Below, piece by piece: positions 1 through 8,177 of a stretch of 64,000 nt of DNA. Position numbers and translations under genes: made by a program. Each line of letters begins with the position of its first letter. The first letter of the stretch is position 1. Source of the DNA: Flavobacterium cerinum (GTDB lineage Bacteria; Bacteroidota; Bacteroidia; Flavobacteriales; Flavobacteriaceae); NCBI RefSeq assembly GCF_004028155.1, contig NZ_SBII01000012.1, positions 1-64,000 on the forward strand. The letters are read 5' to 3'. The notes beneath the pieces were generated by a model that was not told where the DNA came from, ran no database searches, and saw only the letters and a program-made list of their open reading frames with translations.

Positions 1-304
1 AAAGTAACAACTCTTTCCACTTCTACAAGCTTTTAAATACCTTTTTTTAATACTTCCTTAACTTTAATTTCTAACTCACTGAATTCCTGTTTTTTGTGAG
101 TGAAAGTTTTTTGCCTTTTCACAGGTGGTTTTAGGAAGGAAGTGCGGGTTTAAGGCTGGTTTGTGAGGGTTATCCGTTTTGTACGGGTTTTACTTTTGCG
201 GAATATCCCCTGGATAGGGCTGTTTTGTCGCTTTTGCTTCGTTTTTTACTCTTATATATAAGGAGAGTCTTTCGCGTTGTTTACCAATTTGGACTGGTTT
301 TTAC
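1..304. other. Intergenic region without recognisable gene
   Basis: No reading frame with a credible protein is seen here on either strand. The sequence is AT-rich with T-runs. Together with the RNA-like element and the terminator that follow, it makes up a noncoding block of about 480 bases at the left edge of the window. The gene to its left is outside the window. Confidence 0.6.
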
Positions 305-372
305 TCAAAGCCCCGATGGAAGCGGCATACCCTGCCCCTTTCGGCAGGGAGAAAGCGAACAGCGGGAAAGAA
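305..372 (+). ncRNA. Candidate structured RNA element resembling the Flavo-1 type
   Basis: A 7-bp perfect hairpin (CCCTGCC at 330-336, GGCAGGG at 343-349) sits between flanks that can also pair (CCCG near 312 with CGGG near 363). The flanking words CCCCGATGGAAGCGGCAT and AGCGAACAGCGGGA match a motif I remember as recurring between genes in Flavobacterium genomes, with a variable hairpin inside a constant frame. I think it is the family catalogued as Flavo-1, whose function is unknown, but that name is from memory. The strand is inferred from the orientation of the remembered motif. Confidence 0.5.
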
Positions 373-422
373 CTTTATCAATAAAACGCGGAGATCACTG
401 CTAATATATAATAGGTACTAAT

Positions 423-448
423 AAAAAAGCCCGAAGGGATGCTTCGGA
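423..448 (-). terminator. Intrinsic terminator of the LolC/E-like permease gene
   Basis: CCGAAG (431-436) pairs with CTTCGG (442-447). Read on the minus strand, the hairpin is followed by GGC and a run of six T. It lies about 30 bases past the stop codon of the leftward permease gene. Confidence 0.8.
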
Positions 449-478
449 CTATTAGTTATATGGTATAGTATTATTTGA

Positions 479-1714
479 TTAATCGAAACGAAGTGCTTTA
501 ACTGGTGAAATTTTTGTAATAATATATGACGGGATAAGCAGCAACGTTACACATACTATTATTGTACCCACATTTATAATGAGTATTGCAGGAATATCTA
601 TGGTTACTGGTGCAACGGTTACATAATAATTTTCTGGTGGCAGCTTGATGACTCCAAAATACTTTTGTATTAACAGCAATCCGATACTTATAGCATTACC
701 CCAAAGAAGTCCTTTTATAATAAGGTAAGCTGCATTGTATAAAAATATTTTGCGAACGCTCCAGTTTGTAGCACCTAATGCTTTTAGCATACCAACCATT
801 TGGGTACGTTCCAATATAAGTACCAATAATGCCACTACCATATTTATAGTGGCCACAATTACCATGATCACAATAATAACAAGAATATTAAAGTCGAACA
901 ATTTTAACCATTCGAAGATATTGAAATACTTCATCTCTATAGTTTCGCTGTTTAACGTAGATGGTATTGCTTTATAGATCTCTTCTCCTTTTTCTTTTAT
1001 CTTACTAAAATCGTCAATAAAAACCTCGAAGCTTCCTACCTGATCAGGTTTCCATTTATTGATACGCTGTACATGACGGATATCTCCTATTAGATAAGTG
1101 GCATCGAATTCCTGAAAACCGGAATTATAAATACCCACCAGTTCAAACCTTCTTAAATTTGGCATACCATTACCTTCTTCTTTCATAAAAAAGGTATTGA
1201 ACTTATCCCCTACTTTTAGCTGAAGCCTGTTTGCCAGATATTCTGAAAGCATGACTTCATTGTTGAGATTTTGTTTCAAATTTGGTTTTCTTCCCGATAC
1301 GATATACTCTTCAAGTACATCCCATTTGTATTCTTTACCCACTCCTTTAAACACAATACCCTCGAAAGCATCTTCTGTACGAATAATTCCCGCTTTAGAT
1401 GCTACTGCCTGCACATGTTCTATACCCTCTACATTTTTAAATGTTGGATAAAAATCCTGATGTATGGATATGGGCTCGACACTGACCTCTGATTGGTTGT
1501 CGTCATAATTGGAGATTATCACATGCCCATTGAACGCTGATACTTTTTCTCGTATCTTATCCTGCAGTCCAACACCTGTTGCTACAGCAATTACCATCAT
1601 GATAATCCCTATAGCTATAGCGATGATTGCAATTTTTATAATTGGTGCAGATATACTACTTTTATGGTCCTTTGCAGTAACCAGCCTACGGGCTATGAAA
1701 TATTCTAAATTCAA
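479..1714 (-). CDS. LolC/LolE-like ABC transporter permease (FtsX/MacB fold)
   Basis: This 411-residue inner-membrane permease resembles those that release lipoproteins for transfer to the outer membrane. One helix at about residues 25-47 is followed by a large periplasmic MacB-like domain, then three helices at about 275-300, 325-350 and 375-400, and an end SPVKALRFD typical of the family. The substrate is inferred from the family only, and no LolD ATPase lies next to it. The start is a TTG at 1714, because the family-like beginning NLEYFIARRL follows directly and no in-frame ATG lies close upstream. Its start touches that of the divergent NamZ gene, so its promoter must lie inside that gene. 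Confidence 0.85.
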   Translation of the reverse strand: MNLEYFIARRLVTAKDHKSSISAPIIKIAIIAIAIGIIMMVIAVATGVGLQDKIREKVSAFNGHVIISNYDDNQSEVSVEPISIHQDFYPTFKNVEGIEHVQAVASKAGIIRTEDAFEGIVFKGVGKEYKWDVLEEYIVSGRKPNLKQNLNNEVMLSEYLANRLQLKVGDKFNTFFMKEEGNGMPNLRRFELVGIYNSGFQEFDATYLIGDIRHVQRINKWKPDQVGSFEVFIDDFSKIKEKGEEIYKAIPSTLNSETIEMKYFNIFEWLKLFDFNILVIIVIMVIVATINMVVALLVLILERTQMVGMLKALGATNWSVRKIFLYNAAYLIIKGLLWGNAISIGLLLIQKYFGVIKLPPENYYVTVAPVTIDIPAILIINVGTIIVCVTLLLIPSYIITKISPVKALRFD

Positions 1715-1720
1715 GTGCTT

Positions 1721-2995
1721 ATGGTATCTTATTCGTTTTTCAAAAATACAGTTTTATTCTCATTTATATTTATCGCGGGCTGCGGAAATTCTGTAAAGCC
1801 GGAAAAGACTATTCTGACCCCAGCTATCGCAGACAATAGACCACTTATTGAAGATACACTGAAGAATAAAACAGCTATTGATGACAAAATAAAAACCGGT
1901 GCCGAAAACTTTAAAAACTACGCTCATTTATTAAGAGACAAAAAAGTAGGGGTTATTACCAACCAAACAGGTATCGTTACACTTGAAGGAACAGGCAAAA
2001 CAATATCTCTGGTTGATTTTTTATTGGACAAAAAAATAAACATTACAAAAATATATGCTCCCGAACATGGCTTTCGTGGTACAGCAGATGCCGGCGAGCT
2101 TATTAAAGATGGCAAAGACACTAAAACTGGTATTCCTATTATCTCATTATACGGGAATAATAAAAAACCGAAACCTGAACAACTTGCAGGAATTGATATT
2201 CTTGTTTTTGATTTACAGGATGTAGGCGCCCGTTTTTTTACTTATATCTCATCCTTACATTATATAATAGAGGCATGTGCCGAAAATAACGTTCCGCTTA
2301 TTGTTCTGGATAGACCAAATCCTAATGGTGGCATTGTTGACGGTCCTATTTTAGAAAAAGGGAATACAAGCTTTATAGGTATGCACCCGATACCTACGCT
2401 TCATGGAATGACGATAGGCGAATATGCTCAAATGATTAATGGTGAAAAATGGACAACGAATGATACTCCTTGCAAGCTAACTGTAATTACGTGTTCTAAT
2501 TACAACAGGAATATGCCTTACAGCCTGCCGATAAAACCGTCGCCAAACCTACCTAATGACCAGGCTATAAACCTTTATGCCAGCCTTTGTTTTTTTGAAG
2601 GAACTAATGTGAGCATGGGAAGAGGGACCAATAAGCAATTCCAAATTTACGGTTCTCCTTATTTGCCAAAAGCAAAATTTGATTTTTCTTTTACTCCGGG
2701 ACCAAACGTAGGAGCCAAAGACCCAACCTATAATGGCATTGAATGTTATGGTGAAGATCTTTCGAAAGCAGAAAAAGTTAACCGTATTGAATTGAAATGG
2801 CTGTTAAAAGCCTACGCTAATACGGAAGATAAATCTAAATTCTTCATTCCGTTTTTTACCAAGCTTGCAGGAACTCCTAAATTACAGCAGCAGATAGAAA
2901 GCGGAAAAACGGAAGCAGAAATTCGTAAAAGCTGGGAACCAGACATTGCCAAGTTTAAAGGTATGAGAAAGAAATACCTTATTTATGCTGAGTAA
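1721..2995 (+). CDS. DUF1343 lipoprotein, NamZ-type exo-beta-N-acetylmuramidase
   Basis: The protein has about 424 residues. Known NamZ (DUF1343) enzymes remove terminal N-acetylmuramic acid from peptidoglycan fragments for cell-wall recycling. Visible family motifs are KVGVITNQTG near residue 75, APEHGFRG near 120, VLDRPNPNGG near 200 and GRGTNKQF near 303. The N terminus is a lipoprotein signal ending FIAGC, so the protein is probably anchored in an envelope membrane. I chose the ATG at 1721; an in-frame GTG at 1715 is also possible. It is divergent from and abuts the permease gene. The family call is firm; the substrate is by family analogy. Confidence 0.88.
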   Translation: MVSYSFFKNTVLFSFIFIAGCGNSVKPEKTILTPAIADNRPLIEDTLKNKTAIDDKIKTGAENFKNYAHLLRDKKVGVITNQTGIVTLEGTGKTISLVDFLLDKKINITKIYAPEHGFRGTADAGELIKDGKDTKTGIPIISLYGNNKKPKPEQLAGIDILVFDLQDVGARFFTYISSLHYIIEACAENNVPLIVLDRPNPNGGIVDGPILEKGNTSFIGMHPIPTLHGMTIGEYAQMINGEKWTTNDTPCKLTVITCSNYNRNMPYSLPIKPSPNLPNDQAINLYASLCFFEGTNVSMGRGTNKQFQIYGSPYLPKAKFDFSFTPGPNVGAKDPTYNGIECYGEDLSKAEKVNRIELKWLLKAYANTEDKSKFFIPFFTKLAGTPKLQQQIESGKTEAEIRKSWEPDIAKFKGMRKKYLIYAE

Positions 2996-3089
2996 GCTTA
3001 GGCTTCTTTCTTAATGTTTTGACAAAGTGTTTCGGGTTATCAATAGTGTTTTGTACTTTTCGGTTATAGTAATCGTAAAAAATAAAGCC

Positions 3090-3302
3090 ATGAATATTCC
3101 AGAAAAAATTGACAACATTATACAATATATCGTCCAGTTTATAGAAAAGATGAAAGGCTATGTTGAAGCCATTATCGAGTTCTTTGCTCACCTAAAAGAC
3201 CGCATAGAAAATCTATTGGAATATATTGATGAAAAGATACAAGGCATAAGCAGTGTTGTGGAAGAATTAAGAAACCACAATAAAGAAGAAATTGCTGCTT
3301 AA
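3090..3302 (+). CDS. Small amphipathic helical protein of unknown function
   Basis: This 70-residue protein starts MNIPEKIDNI and is almost wholly predicted amphipathic helix or coiled coil, with heptad-like I/L/V spacing and many E and K residues. It has no signal peptide or membrane segment. The open frame extends further upstream, but the ATG at 3090 gives the compact helical protein and the upstream residues look unrelated. Its stop overlaps by four bases the stop of the convergent 81-residue membrane gene. I do not recognise a named family. Confidence 0.6.
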   Translation: MNIPEKIDNIIQYIVQFIEKMKGYVEAIIEFFAHLKDRIENLLEYIDEKIQGISSVVEELRNHNKEEIAA

Positions 3303-3544
3303 ACTTTTGGGCCTTCCTGCTGGGAAGGCTTTTTCTTTGAAATTCCTTTTACAGTTTTTACCAGCGCCCTGTTTGCATAATACAATAAAGCTACTACGAT
3401 AAAAACAGGTATCGTAAGAAACCCAATTTCGGCAATTTTACCTACCCAGGTAGTTGTAATTACACTGCTGTTTATAAAAAAAAGTCCTATTGCTATTACT
3501 ACAGACACTATTAACAGCATAAAAAATCTACTGATCTTTTTCAT
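3299..3544 (-). CDS. Small two-helix membrane protein
   Basis: This 81-residue protein starts MKKISRFF and has two hydrophobic helices at about residues 7-27 and 38-58, then a basic tail (VKTVKGISKKKPSQQ). I do not recognise a family. Its 3' end is convergent with the small helical gene, and the last codons (positions 3311-3329) double as the hairpin of that gene's terminator. It lies only 9 bases after the VOC-family gene and may be co-transcribed with it. Confidence 0.6.
   Translation of the reverse strand: MKKISRFFMLLIVSVVIAIGLFFINSSVITTTWVGKIAEIGFLTIPVFIVVALLYYANRALVKTVKGISKKKPSQQEGPKV
3311..3335 (+). terminator. Intrinsic terminator embedded in the coding end of the opposing gene
   Basis: GCCTTCC (3311-3317) pairs with GGAAGGC (3323-3329) and is followed on the plus strand by TTTTTCTTT. 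It should end transcription of the small helical protein gene, although it lies in the last codons of the 81-residue gene on the other strand. Confidence 0.75.
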
Positions 3545-3553
3545 AAAATATGT

Positions 3554-3919
3554 TTAATTTATTTCCTGCCCAAATTGCAGTAAATAACCATTGTTATCAT
3601 AAATGGCAAACTCGCGCATACCATACTCAAAAGTTTCAATTTCGTAACAAACCTTACAACTGTCTTTCCATTGTTCCCACAAAGCATCAACATTATCTGT
3701 AGAAATATATAAAGAGCCTGTAAAAGCGGGTTCGCTAAAAGGTATATGTTCGTTAGGATAAGCTGCCATAATTTCTACATTGTCTTTTTTCAAAGACGCC
3801 CAACCCCAGCTTTCTTCAAAAGCAGCACATTCAAAGCCCAAAACTGTAGTATAAAAAGCTACCGTCTCGCTTAACTGCTTTGTATAGATGATAGGTTTAA
3901 GTGTGATGAACTGTGCCAT
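3554..3919 (-). CDS. VOC-family (glyoxalase/bleomycin-resistance-like) protein
   Basis: This 121-residue protein has the size of a single vicinal-oxygen-chelate domain with paired beta-alpha-beta units. Typical features are the N-terminal LKPIIYTKQLSETVAFYTTVLGF, the middle SLYISTDNVDALWEQW and the end FAIYDNNGYLLQFGQ. The family includes glyoxalases, dioxygenases and antibiotic-binding proteins, so the substrate cannot be told. The expected metal position near the C terminus carries Q (LLQFGQ) rather than the common E, so a catalytic or a binding role is equally open. Confidence 0.8.
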   Translation of the reverse strand: MAQFITLKPIIYTKQLSETVAFYTTVLGFECAAFEESWGWASLKKDNVEIMAAYPNEHIPFSEPAFTGSLYISTDNVDALWEQWKDSCKVCYEIETFEYGMREFAIYDNNGYLLQFGQEIN

Positions 3920-3939
3920 ACCTTAATTTTTGTGTAAAA

Positions 3940-4431
3940 CTAAACAATTTTCTTTTTCATTTCTTCAACTATATTATATGCAGCCGGGCATATGGCAACA
4001 TTTTTTAGTGTAAGATCTGTTATCTGCTGGAACTTCTTTCTGTCAGTATGCGGAAACTCACGACAGGCTTTTGGCCTAACGTCATATATCATGCAGTAAT
4101 TTTCATTATCCAGAAACGTACACGGCACGCTCTGTAGCACATAATCCCTGTCTTCGTCAATGCGAAGGTATTTTTCTATAAACTGCTGTGGTTTTTGACG
4201 CATGTGTTTTGCTATACGTTCTATATCAGCCAAAGTAAACAGAGGACCAGTCGTTTTACAACAATTTGCGCAGGTAAGGCAGTCGGTCTTTTTAAATTCT
4301 TTATCATGCAGTTCCTGCATAACATAATCCAGGTTTTTTGGCGGCTTCTTTTTAAGCTTATCAAAAAACTTTTTGTTTTCGTTATGCTTATCTTTGGCAA
4401 GCTTTGGAAGTAACTTTAAAAACTTATCCAT
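3940..4431 (-). CDS. YkgJ-family cysteine-cluster protein (UPF0153)
   Basis: The protein has about 163 residues with the cysteine pattern of the YkgJ family: CLTCANCC, then CTFLDNENYC, then RPKACREFPH and a late Cys in AICPA. These residues are thought to bind zinc or iron, but the biochemical role is unknown. The start was set at the ATG at 4431 (MDKFLKLLPK) rather than the one at 4443, because the former begins the conserved part. The divergent methyltransferase gene starts only about 40 bases away, so their promoters overlap. Confidence 0.82.
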   Translation of the reverse strand: MDKFLKLLPKLAKDKHNENKKFFDKLKKKPPKNLDYVMQELHDKEFKKTDCLTCANCCKTTGPLFTLADIERIAKHMRQKPQQFIEKYLRIDEDRDYVLQSVPCTFLDNENYCMIYDVRPKACREFPHTDRKKFQQITDLTLKNVAICPAAYNIVEEMKKKIV

Positions 4432-4473
4432 CACGCAGTACATTTATCAATCATCAGGCAAAAGTATAAAAAA

Positions 4474-5181
4474 ATGAAAGACCTTTTTGGAAAAGCAATA
4501 CTCGACTATCAAACCGGCAATAATCCGGAGAATTTAATTACTGAAACCTCTATATCTGAAGAAGATGAAATGAGTGTAGCCTACCTTTTCAGGGAGTATG
4601 CCGAAATGCCGAAAATGGAGCAAAAGGCTTTACAGCTTGCCAAAGGCAGGGTACTGGATGTGGGATGCGGCGCAGGCAGCCATAGCTTGTACCTTCAAAA
4701 CGAACGCCAGCTGGATGTTACTGCTGTAGACATTTCGCCAAGTGCTGTAGAAGCCTGTAAGCTGAGAGGTATTAAAAGAGCAGTAGCGATGGATGTTATG
4801 CAAATAAAAAATGAAAAATTCGATACCATACTGCTTTTAATGAATGGCGCCGGAATGTGTGGCAAACTATCCAAAATGAGTCCGTTCCTTCTAAAACTAA
4901 AGTCTCTTTTGAATGAAGGAGGACAGATTCTATTAGATTCGTCAGACATTATCTATATGTTCGATGAAGATGAAGATGGCGGTAAGTGGATACCATCTGA
5001 CACAGAATATTATGGCGAGGTATTTTTCAATATCTCCTATAAAGGCGAAAGCGAAGAACCTTTTGACTGGATGTATATTGACTACAACACATTGCAAAAT
5101 GCGGCACATGCCAATGAAATGCAATGTGAACTTGTTTTAGAAGGTGAGCATTATGATTATTTAGCAAAACTTTCTATATAA
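4474..5181 (+). CDS. Class I SAM-dependent methyltransferase
   Basis: This 235-residue protein has the glycine-rich SAM-binding motif I (VLDVGCGAGSHSLYL, about residues 61-75), an acidic motif II (VTAVDISPSA) and the motif IV region (DTILLLMNGAGM). This is a Rossmann-fold methyltransferase. The substrate cannot be read from the sequence. It is monocistronic, divergent from the YkgJ gene, and ends in a strong hairpin shared with the convergent DUF2059 gene. Confidence 0.85.
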   Translation: MKDLFGKAILDYQTGNNPENLITETSISEEDEMSVAYLFREYAEMPKMEQKALQLAKGRVLDVGCGAGSHSLYLQNERQLDVTAVDISPSAVEACKLRGIKRAVAMDVMQIKNEKFDTILLLMNGAGMCGKLSKMSPFLLKLKSLLNEGGQILLDSSDIIYMFDEDEDGGKWIPSDTEYYGEVFFNISYKGESEEPFDWMYIDYNTLQNAAHANEMQCELVLEGEHYDYLAKLSI

Positions 5182-5187
5182 TAAATA

Positions 5188-5212
5188 AAAATCCCGCCAA
5201 TGGCGGGATTTC
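5188..5212. terminator. Bidirectional intrinsic terminator
   Basis: An inverted repeat AAATCCCGCC/GGCGGGATTT lies between the convergent methyltransferase and DUF2059 genes. A-rich and T-rich flanks let it act on both strands. Confidence 0.85.
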
Positions 5213-5235
5213 TTATATAAAAGAGCGTTATATAA

Positions 5236-5640
5236 CTACTCCATGTATTTCATCATGATAGACTGAAGACCCATTCCCCATTCCTGACCTACTACTTGTC
5301 CTTTTTCGAATAGTACACCAGTTTTTGCTGCTGCTTTCTTTCCTACCGGAGTTTCATAGTACTTGATCATTGCTTTAATATCGTCATGTGTAAACTCAGT
5401 CATGTAAAGATCTGCCATTTTACCGATCAGTTCCTGAATAGATACATCAAGATCTTTTTTAAATGCTGCTTGCTTGTCTGCTGGAGCATTTTTAACGATA
5501 TCTTTTGTCATCATTTCAAAAGTCGAAGCTGTTCCACTTATGTTAAGAAATTTAACTGCATCTGCTTTAAAAGCTGCATCCTGTGCCATCCCCATTTGTG
5601 CAACCAGCATAAAAGCTACTGCTACTAATAATTTTTTCAT
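5236..5640 (-). CDS. DUF2059 domain secreted protein
   Basis: This 134-residue protein has a signal peptide (MKKLLVAVAFMLVAQMGMAQ, cut after residue 20) followed by a single helical DUF2059 domain. The pattern YMTEFTHDDIKAMIKYYETP and the ending GQEWG...MMKY are typical. The periplasmic role of the family is not established. It is transcribed alone and shares a terminator with the convergent methyltransferase gene. Confidence 0.85.
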   Translation of the reverse strand: MKKLLVAVAFMLVAQMGMAQDAAFKADAVKFLNISGTASTFEMMTKDIVKNAPADKQAAFKKDLDVSIQELIGKMADLYMTEFTHDDIKAMIKYYETPVGKKAAAKTGVLFEKGQVVGQEWGMGLQSIMMKYME

Positions 5641-5712
5641 TGTAATAATTTTTGGTTAACTTGTAATTTAAAGGAGTAAATATAATTAGTATTCTTTAAA
5701 TATTTATAATGA

Positions 5713-6345
5713 TTATGGAATATTAAGATACTTATGTGTTTGTAATGATACTCTCCATTTAGGATTTTGCATTACATAGTCTACAATAAGCGGTGTCATC
5801 TCTTCTTTCTTACTCCATTCGGGCTGTAAAAACAATATGGCATTATCGTTTACTTTTTCCGCCTGCTCTTCCGCAAATATAAAATCGTGCTTGTTATGAA
5901 TAATCATTTTTAGCTCGTGCGCATGCGCATATACTTCTTCTGTTGGAAGTTTTGTCTTCTTTGGAGAAAGACATATCCAATCCCAGGTTCCTGAAAGCGG
6001 ATAAGCTCCTGAAGTTTCAATATGTACATTCAGATTTTCCTCTTTTAACTTATTAGTAAGCGGATCCATATTCCAGGTAAGAGGTTCCCCTCCCGTAATT
6101 ACAATCGTTTTTGCATACTTTTTAGCATTCGCCACGATAGTATCTGCACTTGTAGGCGGATGCAGTTCTGCATTCCAGCTCTCTTTAACATCACACCAAT
6201 GGCAGCCTACATCGCATCCGCCTACGCGAATGAAATATGCTGCAGTACCTGTATGGTAGCCTTCACCTTGTATGGTATAAAACTCCTCCATCAGTGGCAG
6301 CATCTCTCCTTTTTCTACTTCTATCTGTATTTCCTTCTTCAACAT
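5713..6345 (-). CDS. queE: 7-carboxy-7-deazaguanine synthase QueE
   Basis: This 210-residue radical-SAM enzyme makes 7-carboxy-7-deazaguanine from 6-carboxy-tetrahydropterin in the queuosine tRNA-modification pathway. The QueE beginning FYTIQGEGYHTGTAAYFIR is clear. The [4Fe-4S] cysteines follow as C44-x3-C48-x2-C51 (CDVGCHWC), then TIVITGGEPL. No other que gene is adjacent. A good Bacteroidota promoter (TATCTTTG) lies 20 bases upstream of the ATG. Confidence 0.93.
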   Translation of the reverse strand: MLKKEIQIEVEKGEMLPLMEEFYTIQGEGYHTGTAAYFIRVGGCDVGCHWCDVKESWNAELHPPTSADTIVANAKKYAKTIVITGGEPLTWNMDPLTNKLKEENLNVHIETSGAYPLSGTWDWICLSPKKTKLPTEEVYAHAHELKMIIHNKHDFIFAEEQAEKVNDNAILFLQPEWSKKEEMTPLIVDYVMQNPKWRVSLQTHKYLNIP

Positions 6346-6364
6346 TTTATCTCAAAATAGGGCG

Positions 6365-6372
6365 CAAAGATA
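6365..6372 (-). promoter_or_regulatory. -7 promoter element of queE
   Basis: TATCTTTG on the minus strand matches the Bacteroidota -7 consensus TAnnTTTG. The predicted transcript start is near 6358, giving a leader of about 13 bases. Confidence 0.55.
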
Positions 6373-6400
6373 CGCATTAATCCCTTAAATATAAGCTAAT

Positions 6401-6431
6401 AAAAAACCGACGGCAGTGCCATCGGTTTTTT
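6401..6431 (-). terminator. Terminator of the exbB-tonB-TPR operon
   Basis: AAAAAACCGA pairs with TCGGTTTTTT around an inner GGC/GCC stem, with a T-run on both strands. It lies just after the TPR gene, the last gene of the operon, and before the queE promoter. Confidence 0.85.
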
Positions 6432-6451
6432 ATTATTCTTAAAAGATAAGA

Positions 6452-8146
6452 TTATTTTAATCTTTTCAATTCGTTTTTAACATACTCGTCATTTGGATCA
6501 AGAGCAAGCGTTTTATTAAAATATTCAATAGCTTTTGCCTTGTTAATTACAGCATAGTAAGCACCCGCATTAGAGTAAGCATCAATTAAATTCTTTTTCT
6601 GTTTCGCAATCTCTGCATCACCTTTAGCTGTAACAAGCTCAATATACTTATCATATGCTTCAGCCATTGTTTTTAATGACTCCGCAGACTGGATGTACCT
6701 GTTTATTTTAGCTTTATATAAATAAGCATCTAATGCATCAGGAGACATTTCGATTAACTTCGTTAAAGCAGCATCTGCTTTTTTAAGGTTTTCAATGTTC
6801 CCTTTTTGAGCTTCAGGTGATTTATTCACGTGATCAAAATACACTGAATATGCATAGAAGAAGCTATCAAGAGCCATGTTTCTGTCTTCAGGATTTGTAA
6901 TAGCTACTCCAAATACTACAGATGCAGGACCATATAATTTTTGTTTGAATAATTTCTGACCTACTGCATTAAATTCGTTCGTAATAGCGATGTCTGTTTC
7001 AGCAGCTTTTTTGATGTTGTTTATGGCAGCATCAAATGTTGCCTGATCTTTTATTACCGTGTTACCTTTTTCATCCTGACCTACACTTGATGCAAGGTTA
7101 GCAAGACCTAAGTAAAGGTAATCTCTTGCAATAATACGTTTAGGATCTGCTTTTGCAATCCATTCGTTCATTGCTTTAGAACTCGCCTCATATTTACCAT
7201 TCTCGTAAGAAGCATAAGCAAGGTAACGAAGTATCCTTGGATTAACTTTATCCATTTGCTGCATCTTTAAAGCCTCAGCTTCAAGTGCTTTATAGTCGTC
7301 AGTTAATAAAAGGAAATCAGCATGTCTCATACGTGAATTAAGTGAATAATCCGTTAACGACATGTATTTCTCATAGTATCCTAATGCTTTAGTATTGTAC
7401 TCTGATTTTTTTGCAGGATTTGTTACACCCCAGATATAGTATGTTTCAGCAAGTTCTCTGTAAACCGGTCCGTAGTTAGGATTTGCAGCAATTACAGCAT
7501 CAAATGCTTTTATTGCTTCCGGGAAAGCTGCTCTTGTATTTTTTGTAATAACACCTAATTGCAGTTTAGCTCTCAACAAAGTATTGTCAAGTTCATAAGC
7601 AATACGGTATTCTTTATATGCTTCATTTTGGTTTCTGTCACCATAGTAAGCATCACCAAGGCTAAGATGTGCCTGTGCGGATTTTTGATCTTTTGCTACT
7701 GCTTTATTGAGTACAGCAATTGCTTTTTTATAATCCGGCTTCTCTGCATTAATGTAAGCACGGCCAATGTATATAAGCTGCTCAATATCTTTTTTCTTAA
7801 GATCTTTTTCTACTGCATCAAATTTTGCCTGAGCAGCAGCAATATTACCATCGTTAAGATCGATATGACCTAAACCAATAGTATTGTATTCGGCATTATT
7901 TTTTACAGCTTTCCCTTTATTAAAATAAATAGCTGCAGAATCTTCTTCTGTTTGTTTAAGGTAGATGTCTCCTAAAAGGAAATAATTCTTACCCTCATCC
8001 GGCGATGATGCCAATAATGATTTTAAAATTGTTTTTGCTTTTTGGTATTGTTCGGCATCAATTGCTTTTTTGGCTTCGTTTACATCCTGAGCAGATGCAA
8101 CACCAAAAAACAATAATGATAAACCTAAAAACTTTAATTCTTTCAT
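6452..8146 (-). CDS. Secreted tetratricopeptide-repeat protein at the end of the TonB operon
   Basis: This 564-residue protein has a signal peptide (MKELKFLGLSLLFFGVASAQ). Multiple TPR units fill the rest, for example KNYFLLGDIYLKQTEEDSAAIYFNKG, AQAHLSLGDAYYGDRNQNEAYKEY and the final KAIEYFNKTLALDPNDEYVK. Such repeats bind other proteins, so this is probably a periplasmic scaffold. It is the last gene of the exbB-exbD-exbD-tonB operon, 31 bases after the PstS-like gene. Position suggests that it works with the TonB complex, but this is inference; no TPR partner can be named. Confidence 0.85.
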   Translation of the reverse strand: MKELKFLGLSLLFFGVASAQDVNEAKKAIDAEQYQKAKTILKSLLASSPDEGKNYFLLGDIYLKQTEEDSAAIYFNKGKAVKNNAEYNTIGLGHIDLNDGNIAAAQAKFDAVEKDLKKKDIEQLIYIGRAYINAEKPDYKKAIAVLNKAVAKDQKSAQAHLSLGDAYYGDRNQNEAYKEYRIAYELDNTLLRAKLQLGVITKNTRAAFPEAIKAFDAVIAANPNYGPVYRELAETYYIWGVTNPAKKSEYNTKALGYYEKYMSLTDYSLNSRMRHADFLLLTDDYKALEAEALKMQQMDKVNPRILRYLAYASYENGKYEASSKAMNEWIAKADPKRIIARDYLYLGLANLASSVGQDEKGNTVIKDQATFDAAINNIKKAAETDIAITNEFNAVGQKLFKQKLYGPASVVFGVAITNPEDRNMALDSFFYAYSVYFDHVNKSPEAQKGNIENLKKADAALTKLIEMSPDALDAYLYKAKINRYIQSAESLKTMAEAYDKYIELVTAKGDAEIAKQKKNLIDAYSNAGAYYAVINKAKAIEYFNKTLALDPNDEYVKNELKRLK

Positions 8147-8177
8147 TTCTATTTTTTTTAATTCTACTTGTACTAAT

